In this document: positions 41,939 to 48,867 of the stretch, piece after piece
Layout of the letters: every line of letters starts with the position of its first letter
Numbering within the stretch: position 1 is the first letter of the stretch
Assembly: GCA_001931535.1 (NCBI GenBank)
Contig: CP016211.1
Location: 3,996,501 to 4,060,500 of the forward strand
From: Minicystis rosea
GTDB taxonomy: Bacteria; Myxococcota_A; Polyangia; Polyangiales; Polyangiaceae
Reading direction: 5' to 3'
DNA length: 64,000 nucleotides
Notes under the pieces: model-generated
What the model saw: only the letters and a program-made list of their open reading frames with translations
What the model was told of the DNA's origin: nothing
Databases searched by the model: none
Made by a program: the position numbers and the translations under genes

Positions 41939-41968
41939 TTGACATGTTCCCGCGCGGTGGACGACCAT
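41939..41968 (+). promoter_or_regulatory. Possible promoter of barrel-cytochrome operon
   Basis: TTGACA (41939-41944), 18 bases, GACCAT (41963-41968). The -35 is perfect, the -10 weak. The ATG at 41976 follows only 7 bases after the -10, so the message would be leaderless. Confidence 0.5.
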
Positions 41969-41975
41969 CCCGCGC

Positions 41976-43703
41976 ATGCGCCGGTCGCGCCTGATCTCGG
42001 TAGGGGCGCGAGCGGGCACGGGCCCGCGATCGACGCTTTCTGCCGCAGCGCTGTCCGTCGCCGTGCTCGTGTCCGGGCGGGCGAGCGCGACCGAGGTCGA
42101 GCTCCAGGCGGAGACGGCGCTCCAGGGCTACCAGATCACCGATCCGTGGGGTGACGTCATCGTCGAACGACGGCGCTTCACGCAGACGGTGGCGCTCGGT
42201 CTGTACAACTTGCAGGGGCGCTACAAGCCGGGCGAAGCCGACTATCGCGCGGTCTTCATGATGCGCCTCGACTCCGATTTCGGCGTGAACGCGCGCCTCT
42301 CGGGCGCGCAGGCCGGCGGCGAGACGACCTACGCGACACCGGGCGGCAACGGGCTCCGCTTCGTCCCGGGCTTGCAACAGCACCCCGTCGATCTCGTCTA
42401 CGGCTACGTCGAAGGACGCAACATCGCGCACGGTCTGCTCGGGTTTCGCTTGGGCCGGCAGTACGTCACCGACGTGCTCGGGTGGTGGTCGTTCGACGGC
42501 GGGCTCGTGCGCGTCACCACGCCGTTCTTCCTGCAGATCGAAGCGTACGGCGGCCTCGAGCAGCGCGGCGGCATGCCGCTGTCGACCTCGCGCTACGAGC
42601 AGCAAGGCGTGTGGCGTGGAAGCCACACGGGCTTCGGGACGGCCGTCGGGCAGCCGAGCGTGGTGGACTACCCGTCGTACATCTACACGCAGCCCGCGCC
42701 GGCGTTCGGCTTCGCCGTCGAGAGCGTGGGCCCGAGCTGGATCCACAGCCGCTTCTCGTATCGGCGCGTCTACAACACGGGCACGGCGCTCACCACGCAG
42801 TTCCCCGAGGCGAACGGCGGTGGCTACCACGCCATCGACGGCATCCGCATCGCGCAGGAGCGACTGGGCTTCAGCGCCGACGTGGGCAAGCCCGACCTCG
42901 GCACGATGCGCGGCGGCTTCACGTACGATCTGTACAACCAGATCTTCGCGAGCTTCTTCGGCAGCGTCGAAGCGCAGCTCGGCAAGCGCGCGACGATCGG
43001 CGCGGACATCGACTACTTCGTGCCGACCTTCGACGCGGACTCGATCTGGAATTGGTTCACGCACGGGCCGATCACCACGATCACCGGGCGCGCGGCGGTG
43101 CGCTTCACGAAGCGCTTCGATCTCTCCGCCTCCGGCGGCGCCCGCCTCTGGTGGGCCGAAGGCGATGCCTCGACGGATGCGACGACGGGCCTCAGCAAGT
43201 TCGGCGCGGGCCAGTGCGGCGCGGCCCAAGCGCAGCTCTCGAAGGTGGGCGCCGTGCTCGATTGCGCGCTCGGGCAGGTCTACCTCGATCCCGGATACAA
43301 CGCGGTCAGCCAATGGACGCGCGATTCCGCGAATCGCGCCGCGACGACGACCGTCGACGCCATCGGCAACCTGAATGGGCGGTATCGCTTCGGTCTCGCG
43401 GACATCTCGCTGCGCGGCATGTTCGAGGTCGGCAGCCGCGGCACGCGTGAAGGCGCCGATCTCGCGGGCGAGGCGCGCCTCGACGGCGGGCGCTTCACGG
43501 TCGGCTCGCGCGTCTCGCTCTATGGCTGGTCGGATCCGACGCGGCCCGATCGCGACGCGGTGTCGTTCGGGTACGTGCTCGCCGCGGGCTTCCGGCCGGC
43601 GCAATTCGCGCGCTTCCGGCTCGAGTGGGAGCACGACACGAACCGCCTCGTGGGGCAGCGATATCGCCTGGTGGGGCTCGTGAACTTGTTGGTGGTCAAA
43701 TGA
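41976..43703 (+). CDS. Large outer-membrane beta-barrel paired with a multiheme cytochrome
   Basis: A 575-residue exported protein. A signal peptide covers about residues 1-38 (AALSVAVLVSGRASA then TEVELQ). The mature 535 residues alternate hydrophobic and polar residues with many aromatics and end YRLVGLVNLLVVK, a beta-barrel C-terminus. The size would allow more than 20 strands, larger than the Glt barrels. It has no N-terminal CXXC like that of MtrB. The next gene, overlapping by four bases (ATGA), encodes a 13-heme cytochrome c, so the pair may form a porin-cytochrome conduit through the outer membrane. I cannot place it in a named porin family. Confidence 0.82.
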   Translation: MRRSRLISVGARAGTGPRSTLSAAALSVAVLVSGRASATEVELQAETALQGYQITDPWGDVIVERRRFTQTVALGLYNLQGRYKPGEADYRAVFMMRLDSDFGVNARLSGAQAGGETTYATPGGNGLRFVPGLQQHPVDLVYGYVEGRNIAHGLLGFRLGRQYVTDVLGWWSFDGGLVRVTTPFFLQIEAYGGLEQRGGMPLSTSRYEQQGVWRGSHTGFGTAVGQPSVVDYPSYIYTQPAPAFGFAVESVGPSWIHSRFSYRRVYNTGTALTTQFPEANGGGYHAIDGIRIAQERLGFSADVGKPDLGTMRGGFTYDLYNQIFASFFGSVEAQLGKRATIGADIDYFVPTFDADSIWNWFTHGPITTITGRAAVRFTKRFDLSASGGARLWWAEGDASTDATTGLSKFGAGQCGAAQAQLSKVGAVLDCALGQVYLDPGYNAVSQWTRDSANRAATTTVDAIGNLNGRYRFGLADISLRGMFEVGSRGTREGADLAGEARLDGGRFTVGSRVSLYGWSDPTRPDRDAVSFGYVLAAGFRPAQFARFRLEWEHDTNRLVGQRYRLVGLVNLLVVK

Positions 43704-43795
43704 TTGGGCCGCAGCGCTTCAGGTGGATTCGCGCAAACCGCGATGCTGAAGCATCACCTCGCGGTGCGCGTGAATTCGTTGGAGGTCCAACGATT
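43664..43795 (+). repeat. Imperfect 42-bp direct repeat, 90 bp apart, at barrel-cytochrome junction
   Basis: Bases 43664-43705 and 43754-43795 match at 32 of 42 positions. The first copy holds the last codons of the barrel gene; the second reads as a decayed copy of them (LVNLLVVK against VNSLEVQR). The second copy also contains the palindrome CGTTGGAGGTCCAACG (43779-43794). Confidence 0.7.
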
Positions 43796-45130
43796 TCCGC
43801 GCGGGCCCTGAAGAAGCGCCGCGCGCGATCGGCGGGCGCCCTGCGCGGCGCGGGATGGATCGCGACGCTCGCGTGTCTCGTGGCCGCGCTCCTCGGCACG
43901 CGGGCGAGCGCCGACGGCGGGAAGCTCGGCGGTCTCGCACCGATGCCCGGCGACGCGGAGGTGCCGCTCGCGTGGATGCCGCCCGGCACCAAAGCGAGCC
44001 CGGTGCCGAGCGACGAGATCTTCCCGCCGCAAACCATCACCGTTCGCTTCAACCATCGAAAGCACGTCAAGGATCTCGCGCTGTCTTGCAAGGTCTGCCA
44101 CGACGCGGCCTGGTCGAGCGACGCGGCCGCGGATCGGCTGCTGCCGAAGCCCGCGCAGACCTGCGACAACTGTCACGACGCGGATCACTCGGACCTCGGC
44201 AACGTGCGCGCGGGCAAGGATTCGAGCGGGCAGTGCAACTACTGTCACCTCGGCGCCGGCGCGGGCACGGGCGGGCGCGTGGCGCGGCTCGTCCTGCCGC
44301 AGCCCAACCTGAGGTTTTCCCACGCCAAGCACGTGCGCCGAAACATCGGCTGCGCGCAGTGCCACGGGCAGGTCGGCGAGATCGAGCTGGCCACGCGCGA
44401 TCAGCTCCCGCGGATGGCTGGGTGCCTCACGTGCCACGCGATGAGCGGGCCCGCGCAGGGCGGCGCCAAGAGCGCGTGCCCGACGTGTCACCTCACCGAG
44501 GCCGACGGGAGGCTCGCGACCACGTTCTCCACGGGCCGGCTGCTCCCGCCTTCGTGGATGCGCGGGGCGGCGCACGACGCCGATTGGAGCGAGCGGCACA
44601 AGGTCGTGGCCGGCGACGACAGCGCCTTCTGCGGGAGCTGCCACACCGCGAAGGACTGCACCGATTGCCACGACGGACGGGTACGGCCGCGCAAGATCCA
44701 CCCCAACGATTGGCTCTCGATGCATCCGCAGGCGGCCCGACAGGACAACCCCCGGTGCTCGAGCTGCCATCAGGAGCAGACGTTTTGCGCTGACTGTCAT
44801 CGCCGGACGGGAGTCGCCCGCGATGCGCCGTCGGGCAACCGCATGGCCGGTCGCCGATTTCACCTGCCCCCCGAGCAATGGACGAACGCCCCGCGCGGCC
44901 CGCTCCATCACGCCTGGGAGGCGATGCGGAACTTGAACGCCTGCGTCTCCTGTCACAGCGAGCGCGACTGCGCGACGTGCCATGCGACCAAGGGCATCGC
45001 GGGCGGTGCCGGGGTGAACCCGCACCCCGTTGGGTTCCGGGACCGATGCGGGTTGGCACTGCGCCGGAACCCACGGCCCTGCCTCGTCTGCCACGCCATT
45101 TCGGACCGCTTTCTGGGGATGTGTCGATGA
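43700..45130 (+). CDS. 13-heme c-type cytochrome
   Basis: An exported electron carrier of up to 476 residues with thirteen CXXCH heme-binding motifs: CKVCH, CDNCH, CNYCH, CAQCH, CLTCH, CPTCH, CGSCH, CTDCH, CSSCH, CADCH, CVSCH, CATCH and CLVCH. Extra His residues (FNHRKHVKD, FSHAKHVRR) can act as distal ligands, as in the cytochrome c3/c7 and decaheme families. A signal peptide ends ...LLGTRASA. The ATG at 43700 overlaps the barrel stop but leaves about 50 residues before the hydrophobic core. A CTG at 43808 (reading MKKRRARSAGALRG) would give a normal signal peptide. With the barrel it suggests electron transfer across or to the outer membrane; no inner-membrane quinol oxidase is nearby. Confidence 0.92.
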   Translation: MIGPQRFRWIRANRDAEASPRGAREFVGGPTISARALKKRRARSAGALRGAGWIATLACLVAALLGTRASADGGKLGGLAPMPGDAEVPLAWMPPGTKASPVPSDEIFPPQTITVRFNHRKHVKDLALSCKVCHDAAWSSDAAADRLLPKPAQTCDNCHDADHSDLGNVRAGKDSSGQCNYCHLGAGAGTGGRVARLVLPQPNLRFSHAKHVRRNIGCAQCHGQVGEIELATRDQLPRMAGCLTCHAMSGPAQGGAKSACPTCHLTEADGRLATTFSTGRLLPPSWMRGAAHDADWSERHKVVAGDDSAFCGSCHTAKDCTDCHDGRVRPRKIHPNDWLSMHPQAARQDNPRCSSCHQEQTFCADCHRRTGVARDAPSGNRMAGRRFHLPPEQWTNAPRGPLHHAWEAMRNLNACVSCHSERDCATCHATKGIAGGAGVNPHPVGFRDRCGLALRRNPRPCLVCHAISDRFLGMCR

Positions 45131-45156
45131 AATGTCGCGGGACGGCAGCTAATTCC

Positions 45157-45186
45157 TTGCGCGGCCCTTCTGGCGGCGGGTATAGC
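45157..45186 (+). promoter_or_regulatory. Possible promoter for the 84-residue protein and lipoprotein
   Basis: TTGCGC (45157-45162), 18 bases, TATAGC (45181-45186). It gives a leader of about 136 bases before the GTG at 45329. Confidence 0.45.
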
Positions 45187-45328
45187 GAGGGGCGAGCGCG
45201 ATGGTTGACGGTGGGAGAACACCCTGCGTCGCCGAGGTCGAGCCTTCCGGATCCCGGGGGTCTTAGCCCGGCGTCGACACGGACAGGGATCGACTCCCAC
45301 CCCGCAGGCACCGCCAAGGAGAACGGGC

Positions 45329-45583
45329 GTGAAGGAGCTGATCAAGTACCTGCTCGACAACCTCTACATCGACTTCCAGGGCGAGATCACGCTGGAGACG
45401 GTGCGGAACTTCCTCCGCGAGGACGACGGACGGGAGGCCAGGCAGCTCCTATCGAAGCTGATCGAGGAGAAGGGCGTCGACGAGATGCTCATCACCCTCG
45501 CCGACTGCCTCAAGGAGCACATTCAGTCCGGCATCAACGAGCGGACGATCCGCGAGCAGATCAACATGTACTCCGAGAGCTGA
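45329..45583 (+). CDS. Unrecognised 84-residue protein
   Basis: A small acidic, helical, apparently cytoplasmic protein (MKELIKYLLDNLYIDFQGEI ... REQINMYSES). No signal peptide, membrane segment or metal motif; one Cys. The GTG start at 45329 has an excellent AAGGAG site 7 bases upstream, so it is surely translated. Its stop overlaps the likely CTG start of the lipoprotein gene (CTGA), which ties the two. Function unknown. Confidence 0.85.
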   Translation: MKELIKYLLDNLYIDFQGEITLETVRNFLREDDGREARQLLSKLIEEKGVDEMLITLADCLKEHIQSGINERTIREQINMYSES

Positions 45584-46647
45584 GCGGGGTCGGCCCGGCC
45601 CGTATCGCTCTCTTGGGCTTGCTCCTCGGCGCCTGCGACGCAGGCGCCGCCGCTGAGCAGCCCGTCGATGTTCCCCCACTTCACGTCGTCGACGTTCTCG
45701 CTGCGACCGGCACCACGCCGGATGGGAAGCTCCTCTACGAGCCCCTCGCGCGCGATGGCTCGACCTACGTCCTCAGCACGACGGCCATCAAGGTTCGGTT
45801 CGATCGCCTGCTCCTGCCGGTGTCGGCGTCGCGTCAGGCCGTCTGCTTGCAGCCGCTCCTCAAGGACGTGCGCAGCCCGACGGACTGCAACGCAGGCCTC
45901 TTCCTCGAGCCGGCGTACGATCCGGTGCGGCGTGAGGTGACCTTCCGGCTCGCGCTGGGCACGAAGCTGACGCCTGGGCTCCTCTACACACTCACGGCCT
46001 ATTTGGCCGTGAAAGATACGCCTTTCGGGTTTCAGTCGTTCGATGGAGCGCCGCTCCCGGCGCTCGTCCGCTTCGAGATGGGCGTGAAGAACGACGGCGA
46101 TACGCCTCCGCCCGAGGACTTGCTCCCCGCGAACGATCACTACTGCGCGGGCCCCGTGCCTTCGTGCGAAGGCGATGATTGCGGGCGCAGCGTCGCCGCG
46201 ATCTTCGGCGCAACGGGATGTGGATCGGCGTCGTGTCACGGCAGCGCCGACACGGCGGCGGGGCTCGATACGACCTCCGCGAGCGGGCTCGAAGCGAGCG
46301 CGATCGGGCGGTCCGCCCACGGCACGCAGACCGGAGAGCATGCGCGCGATCCCGACGAGCTGCCCGCGCGTTTCGGGCGGGCGATGCCCATCGTGGATCC
46401 GGCGGCGCCGGGCAACAGCTACCTCCTCTACAAGCTACTCGCGAACCCGAAGACCCCGCTGGAGGTGCCCTTCGACGGCGCGCCGGGCGCAGTGCCGAGC
46501 GAGGTGCAGCGGGTGCAGCGGACCATCATCGCAGGGATGCCGATGCCGCCCTCGACGGCCATCGAGGCGACGTTGCGACCAGGAGAAGCGGAGTGGATCG
46601 GGGAGTGGATTCTGCAAGGCGCGCCGGTGCGAGCGACATGCCCTTGA
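45580..46647 (+). CDS. Exported lipoprotein with cytochrome-like CX4CH site
   Basis: A protein of about 355 residues. Its signal (GPARIALLGLLLGAC) ends in a good lipobox. The first 170 mature residues look like a beta-sandwich Ig-like domain (STTAIKVRFDRLLLPVSASR, YTLTAYLAVKDTPFGF). The second part has GCGSASCHG, a CX4CH motif, then ARFGRAMPIVDPAAPGNSYL and MPMPPSTAIE, the pattern of c-type-cytochrome-like domains of surface lipoproteins. No ATG, GTG or suitable TTG lies near the signal peptide; CTG at 45580 overlaps the preceding stop and fits. An alternative is a start further upstream in the same frame, which would bury the signal. It belongs with the cytochrome region. Confidence 0.8.
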   Translation: MSGVGPARIALLGLLLGACDAGAAAEQPVDVPPLHVVDVLAATGTTPDGKLLYEPLARDGSTYVLSTTAIKVRFDRLLLPVSASRQAVCLQPLLKDVRSPTDCNAGLFLEPAYDPVRREVTFRLALGTKLTPGLLYTLTAYLAVKDTPFGFQSFDGAPLPALVRFEMGVKNDGDTPPPEDLLPANDHYCAGPVPSCEGDDCGRSVAAIFGATGCGSASCHGSADTAAGLDTTSASGLEASAIGRSAHGTQTGEHARDPDELPARFGRAMPIVDPAAPGNSYLLYKLLANPKTPLEVPFDGAPGAVPSEVQRVQRTIIAGMPMPPSTAIEATLRPGEAEWIGEWILQGAPVRATCP

Positions 46648-46684
46648 GGTCGGGAGCGACGCGCTCGTCTCGCGGGTGATCGCG

Positions 46685-46781
46685 ATCAGGGCCAGCTCGT
46701 CCGGCCCGGGGTTTGCGGCTCCATCGAGATCGGGGCCGGCTCGTCCGGCCCGGGGTTTGGGGCCGCTTGCGGCCCCATCGT
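46685..46781. repeat. Tandem direct repeat of 44 bp
   Basis: Two adjacent copies start at 46685 and 46729, sharing GCTCGTCCGGCCCGGGGTTT. The second copy carries a 10-base insertion that creates the terminator hairpin at 46759-46776. Confidence 0.75.
46759..46776. terminator. Terminator hairpin between convergent genes
   Basis: GGGGCCGC (46759-46766) and GCGGCCCC (46769-46776) form a GC-rich stem between the lipoprotein stop (46647) and the diguanylate cyclase stop (46797). Confidence 0.55.
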
Positions 46782-46796
46782 GATCAAGGGAAGCGC

Positions 46797-47699
46797 TCAC
46801 ATCACGCGGTTGCGGCCGCTGCGCTTGGCGGCGTAGAGGCGCTCGTCGGCGATTTGGTAGAGCTCGGTGCCCTGCATCTGCGGCGTCAGGGAGAGCTCGG
46901 CGACGCCGAAGCTCGCCGTGATGGGGATGGAGCGATCCTCGAAGCGACAGGGCGTGCGCTCGATCAAGCTGCGCAGCTTCTCGGCCACGAGGCGCGCGCC
47001 CGACAGCTGGAGCTCGGGGACGATGAGGGCGAACTCTTCACCGCCGACGCGGGCGAGGATGTCCTCGCGGCGCACGTTGGCCATGACGAGGCTCGCGAGC
47101 TGCCGCAGGACGGCGTCGCCCGCGAGGTGGCCGCAGTCGTCGTTGATGCGCTTGAAGTGATCGATGTCGAAGATGGCGAGCGACATGTGCCGGCGATAAC
47201 GCTGGCAGCGGGAGATCTCGCGCTCGAGGGCCGTCTGGAACGCGCGCTTGTTGTGCGCCTGCGTCAGGCCGTCGAAGGTCATCAGGCGGTAGATCTCTTC
47301 GTGGTAGCTGAGCTCGATGTTCCCGCCGCAGATGAACTTGAAGATGGTGTGGCCGATCTTGATCTGATCGCCGTCGCGCAGCGTGCGCTCGAGGACGGAA
47401 GCGTCGTTGACGTACGTGCCGTTGGTGGAGCCGAGATCGGTGACGATGAAGCTCGTGCCCGTGTATGCGAAGCGCGCGTGCCGGCGGCTCACGGCGTCGT
47501 CGCCTTCGAGCGGGATGCCGGTCTGCGCGGAGCGGCCGCATTCGACGTCCCCGCTGTCGAGCGAGATGCGCTTGCCCAGGTCGGATCCGTAGATGACGAC
47601 CAAGCACGCGGTCGACGGATCGATCTTCTGGACGGCCACCGGCAACACCGAGGTGGCCGTGTGCAGCGTGGCCCGGGGATCGTAGTCGTCTTCCGCCAC
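46797..47699 (-). CDS. FHA-GGDEF diguanylate cyclase
   Basis: A cytoplasmic 300-residue enzyme predicted to make cyclic di-GMP from two GTP. Residues about 30-120 are an FHA domain: GR (55-56), SRRH (71-74), GSTNGTYVN (90-98), so it likely binds a phosphothreonine protein. The cyclase domain starts near 140 (LMTFDGLTQAHNKRAF), has the metal and substrate residues of DIDHFKRIND (178-187) and the active site GGEEF (219-223). An inhibitory I-site RRED at 210-213 is spaced five residues from it. The FHA module suggests control by Ser/Thr kinases such as those in this window. The start is a GTG at 47699; TAGAGT ends 6 bases upstream, suggesting a leaderless message. Confidence 0.93.
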   Translation of the reverse strand: MAEDDYDPRATLHTATSVLPVAVQKIDPSTACLVVIYGSDLGKRISLDSGDVECGRSAQTGIPLEGDDAVSRRHARFAYTGTSFIVTDLGSTNGTYVNDASVLERTLRDGDQIKIGHTIFKFICGGNIELSYHEEIYRLMTFDGLTQAHNKRAFQTALEREISRCQRYRRHMSLAIFDIDHFKRINDDCGHLAGDAVLRQLASLVMANVRREDILARVGGEEFALIVPELQLSGARLVAEKLRSLIERTPCRFEDRSIPITASFGVAELSLTPQMQGTELYQIADERLYAAKRSGRNRVM

Positions 47700-47792
47700 G
47701 CTCCCACTCTACACCAACGCCGCGCAGCTTTCCCGCCGGTGCCGGGCATGCCGTCTGGGGCGGCCCATGTCGACCGTGATAGGTTGCTCAAC

Positions 47793-48518
47793 ATGCGACG
47801 GAACCACACACGCGTGGCCATCAGCGCCGCGCTGCTCTGCCTCGCCGCTGCGGCTGGCATCGTCTGGCCCGCAGTCGGGTGCGGCGGCGGCGGCGACAGT
47901 GGCACCGGCGGCTCGGGCGACGGGCCCAAGACCACCGAGCTCCACCCCGATGCGCCTCCGCTTCCGGGCGAGAGCGAATGCAAGGTCGTCGAGGTCACGG
48001 ACATCCCCGTGGCGAGCGCGACGCACGTGGCGGCTTGCACCTCGGTCGACTACCCGACCAACCCGCCGAGCGGCGGAAATCACTGGGCCGTCTGGGCGGC
48101 CTACAAGAAGTACACGTCGCCCGTCCCGCGGGAGATGTACGTGCACGACCTCGAGCACGGCGCCATCGTCCTGCTCTATCGCTGCGCCGACGCGTGCCCC
48201 GATGTCGTCGCGGCGCTGACCGAGGTGTTCGATGCCGTGTCGGACGACACGTGCCCGACGCCGCGGCTCATCCTCACACCCGATCCGAAGCTCGATACGC
48301 CCATCGCGGCGGCGGCGTGGGGGGCGACGTACACGGCGACGTGCATCGACGTCCCCTCGCTCAAGGCCTTCGCCGAGACGCACCACGGCCACGGTCCCGA
48401 GGAGGTCTGCGGCGACGGGATGGATGTCTCGCTGAGCACGCCCTGCACGTTCCCCGACGCCGGCCCCGCCGACGCGACCCTGCCCGACCCCGTCACCGAC
48501 GCCGGCGACGGCGGCTGA
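47793..48518 (+). CDS. DUF3105 lipoprotein
   Basis: A 241-residue exported protein. The signal peptide (AALLCLAAAAGIVWPAVGC) ends in a Cys followed by Gly-rich linker, so it is a likely lipoprotein. The core matches DUF3105: YPTNPPSGGNHWAVWAAYKK, then PREMYVHDLEHGAIVLLYRC, where His and Glu could bind metal. Cys residues are paired. Function of the family is unknown. The ATG at 47793 has no ribosome binding site; TAGGTT lies 7 bases upstream. It is divergent from the diguanylate cyclase. Confidence 0.85.
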   Translation: MRRNHTRVAISAALLCLAAAAGIVWPAVGCGGGGDSGTGGSGDGPKTTELHPDAPPLPGESECKVVEVTDIPVASATHVAACTSVDYPTNPPSGGNHWAVWAAYKKYTSPVPREMYVHDLEHGAIVLLYRCADACPDVVAALTEVFDAVSDDTCPTPRLILTPDPKLDTPIAAAAWGATYTATCIDVPSLKAFAETHHGHGPEEVCGDGMDVSLSTPCTFPDAGPADATLPDPVTDAGDGG

Positions 48519-48570
48519 TCCGAGCCGAAAACACGCTTCGGCGCGCAGAATGTCGCGCAGAGGTCGGGAT

Positions 48571-48786
48571 CCCGCGCTCCACACTTCGAAAAGGCTCGCA
48601 GAGGCCCCCTCTGCGCATGTCGACGGTTCACAAACCCTCCCCAAAGGCCGTTTCGGCCGCTCCACGCTTCGAAAAAGCTCGCAGAGGCCTCGCGGAAGGC
48701 CGTTCCGGCCGCTCCACGTTCGAAAATGCCGCGCAGGACGCCTCCGCGAGGGTTTCCAAGCTTCGTAAAGCCTCGCGGAGGACGCC
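48571..48786 (+). repeat. Cluster of four degenerate 31-34 bp direct repeats
   Basis: Copies at 48571-48604, 48657-48689, 48709-48742 and 48756-48786 share GCTCCAC(A/G)CTTCGAAAA followed by GC(T/C)CGCAGAGGCC or a close variant. Copies 2 and 3 are each preceded by AAGGCCGTTTCGGCC or AAGGCCGTTCCGGCC. The gap 48519-48867 holds no coding frame. Confidence 0.75.
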
Positions 48787-48829
48787 TGCGACCCTTTCGC
48801 AGCCCGACGAGGGGGAGCCGCCACTCCGG

Positions 48830-48858
48830 TTGACGATCTGGAACATTACAGCGACAAT
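48830..48858 (+). promoter_or_regulatory. Promoter of kinase-sigma54 activator gene
   Basis: TTGACG (48830-48835), 17 bases, GACAAT (48853-48858). The ATG at 48868 starts 9 bases later and has no ribosome binding site. Confidence 0.6.
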
Positions 48859-48867
48859 TCCGGGCCG

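Noticed and set aside
48571..48786. CRISPR array
   Set aside because: The four repeats are degenerate, spacers differ in length from 13 to 52 bases, and no cas gene is present.
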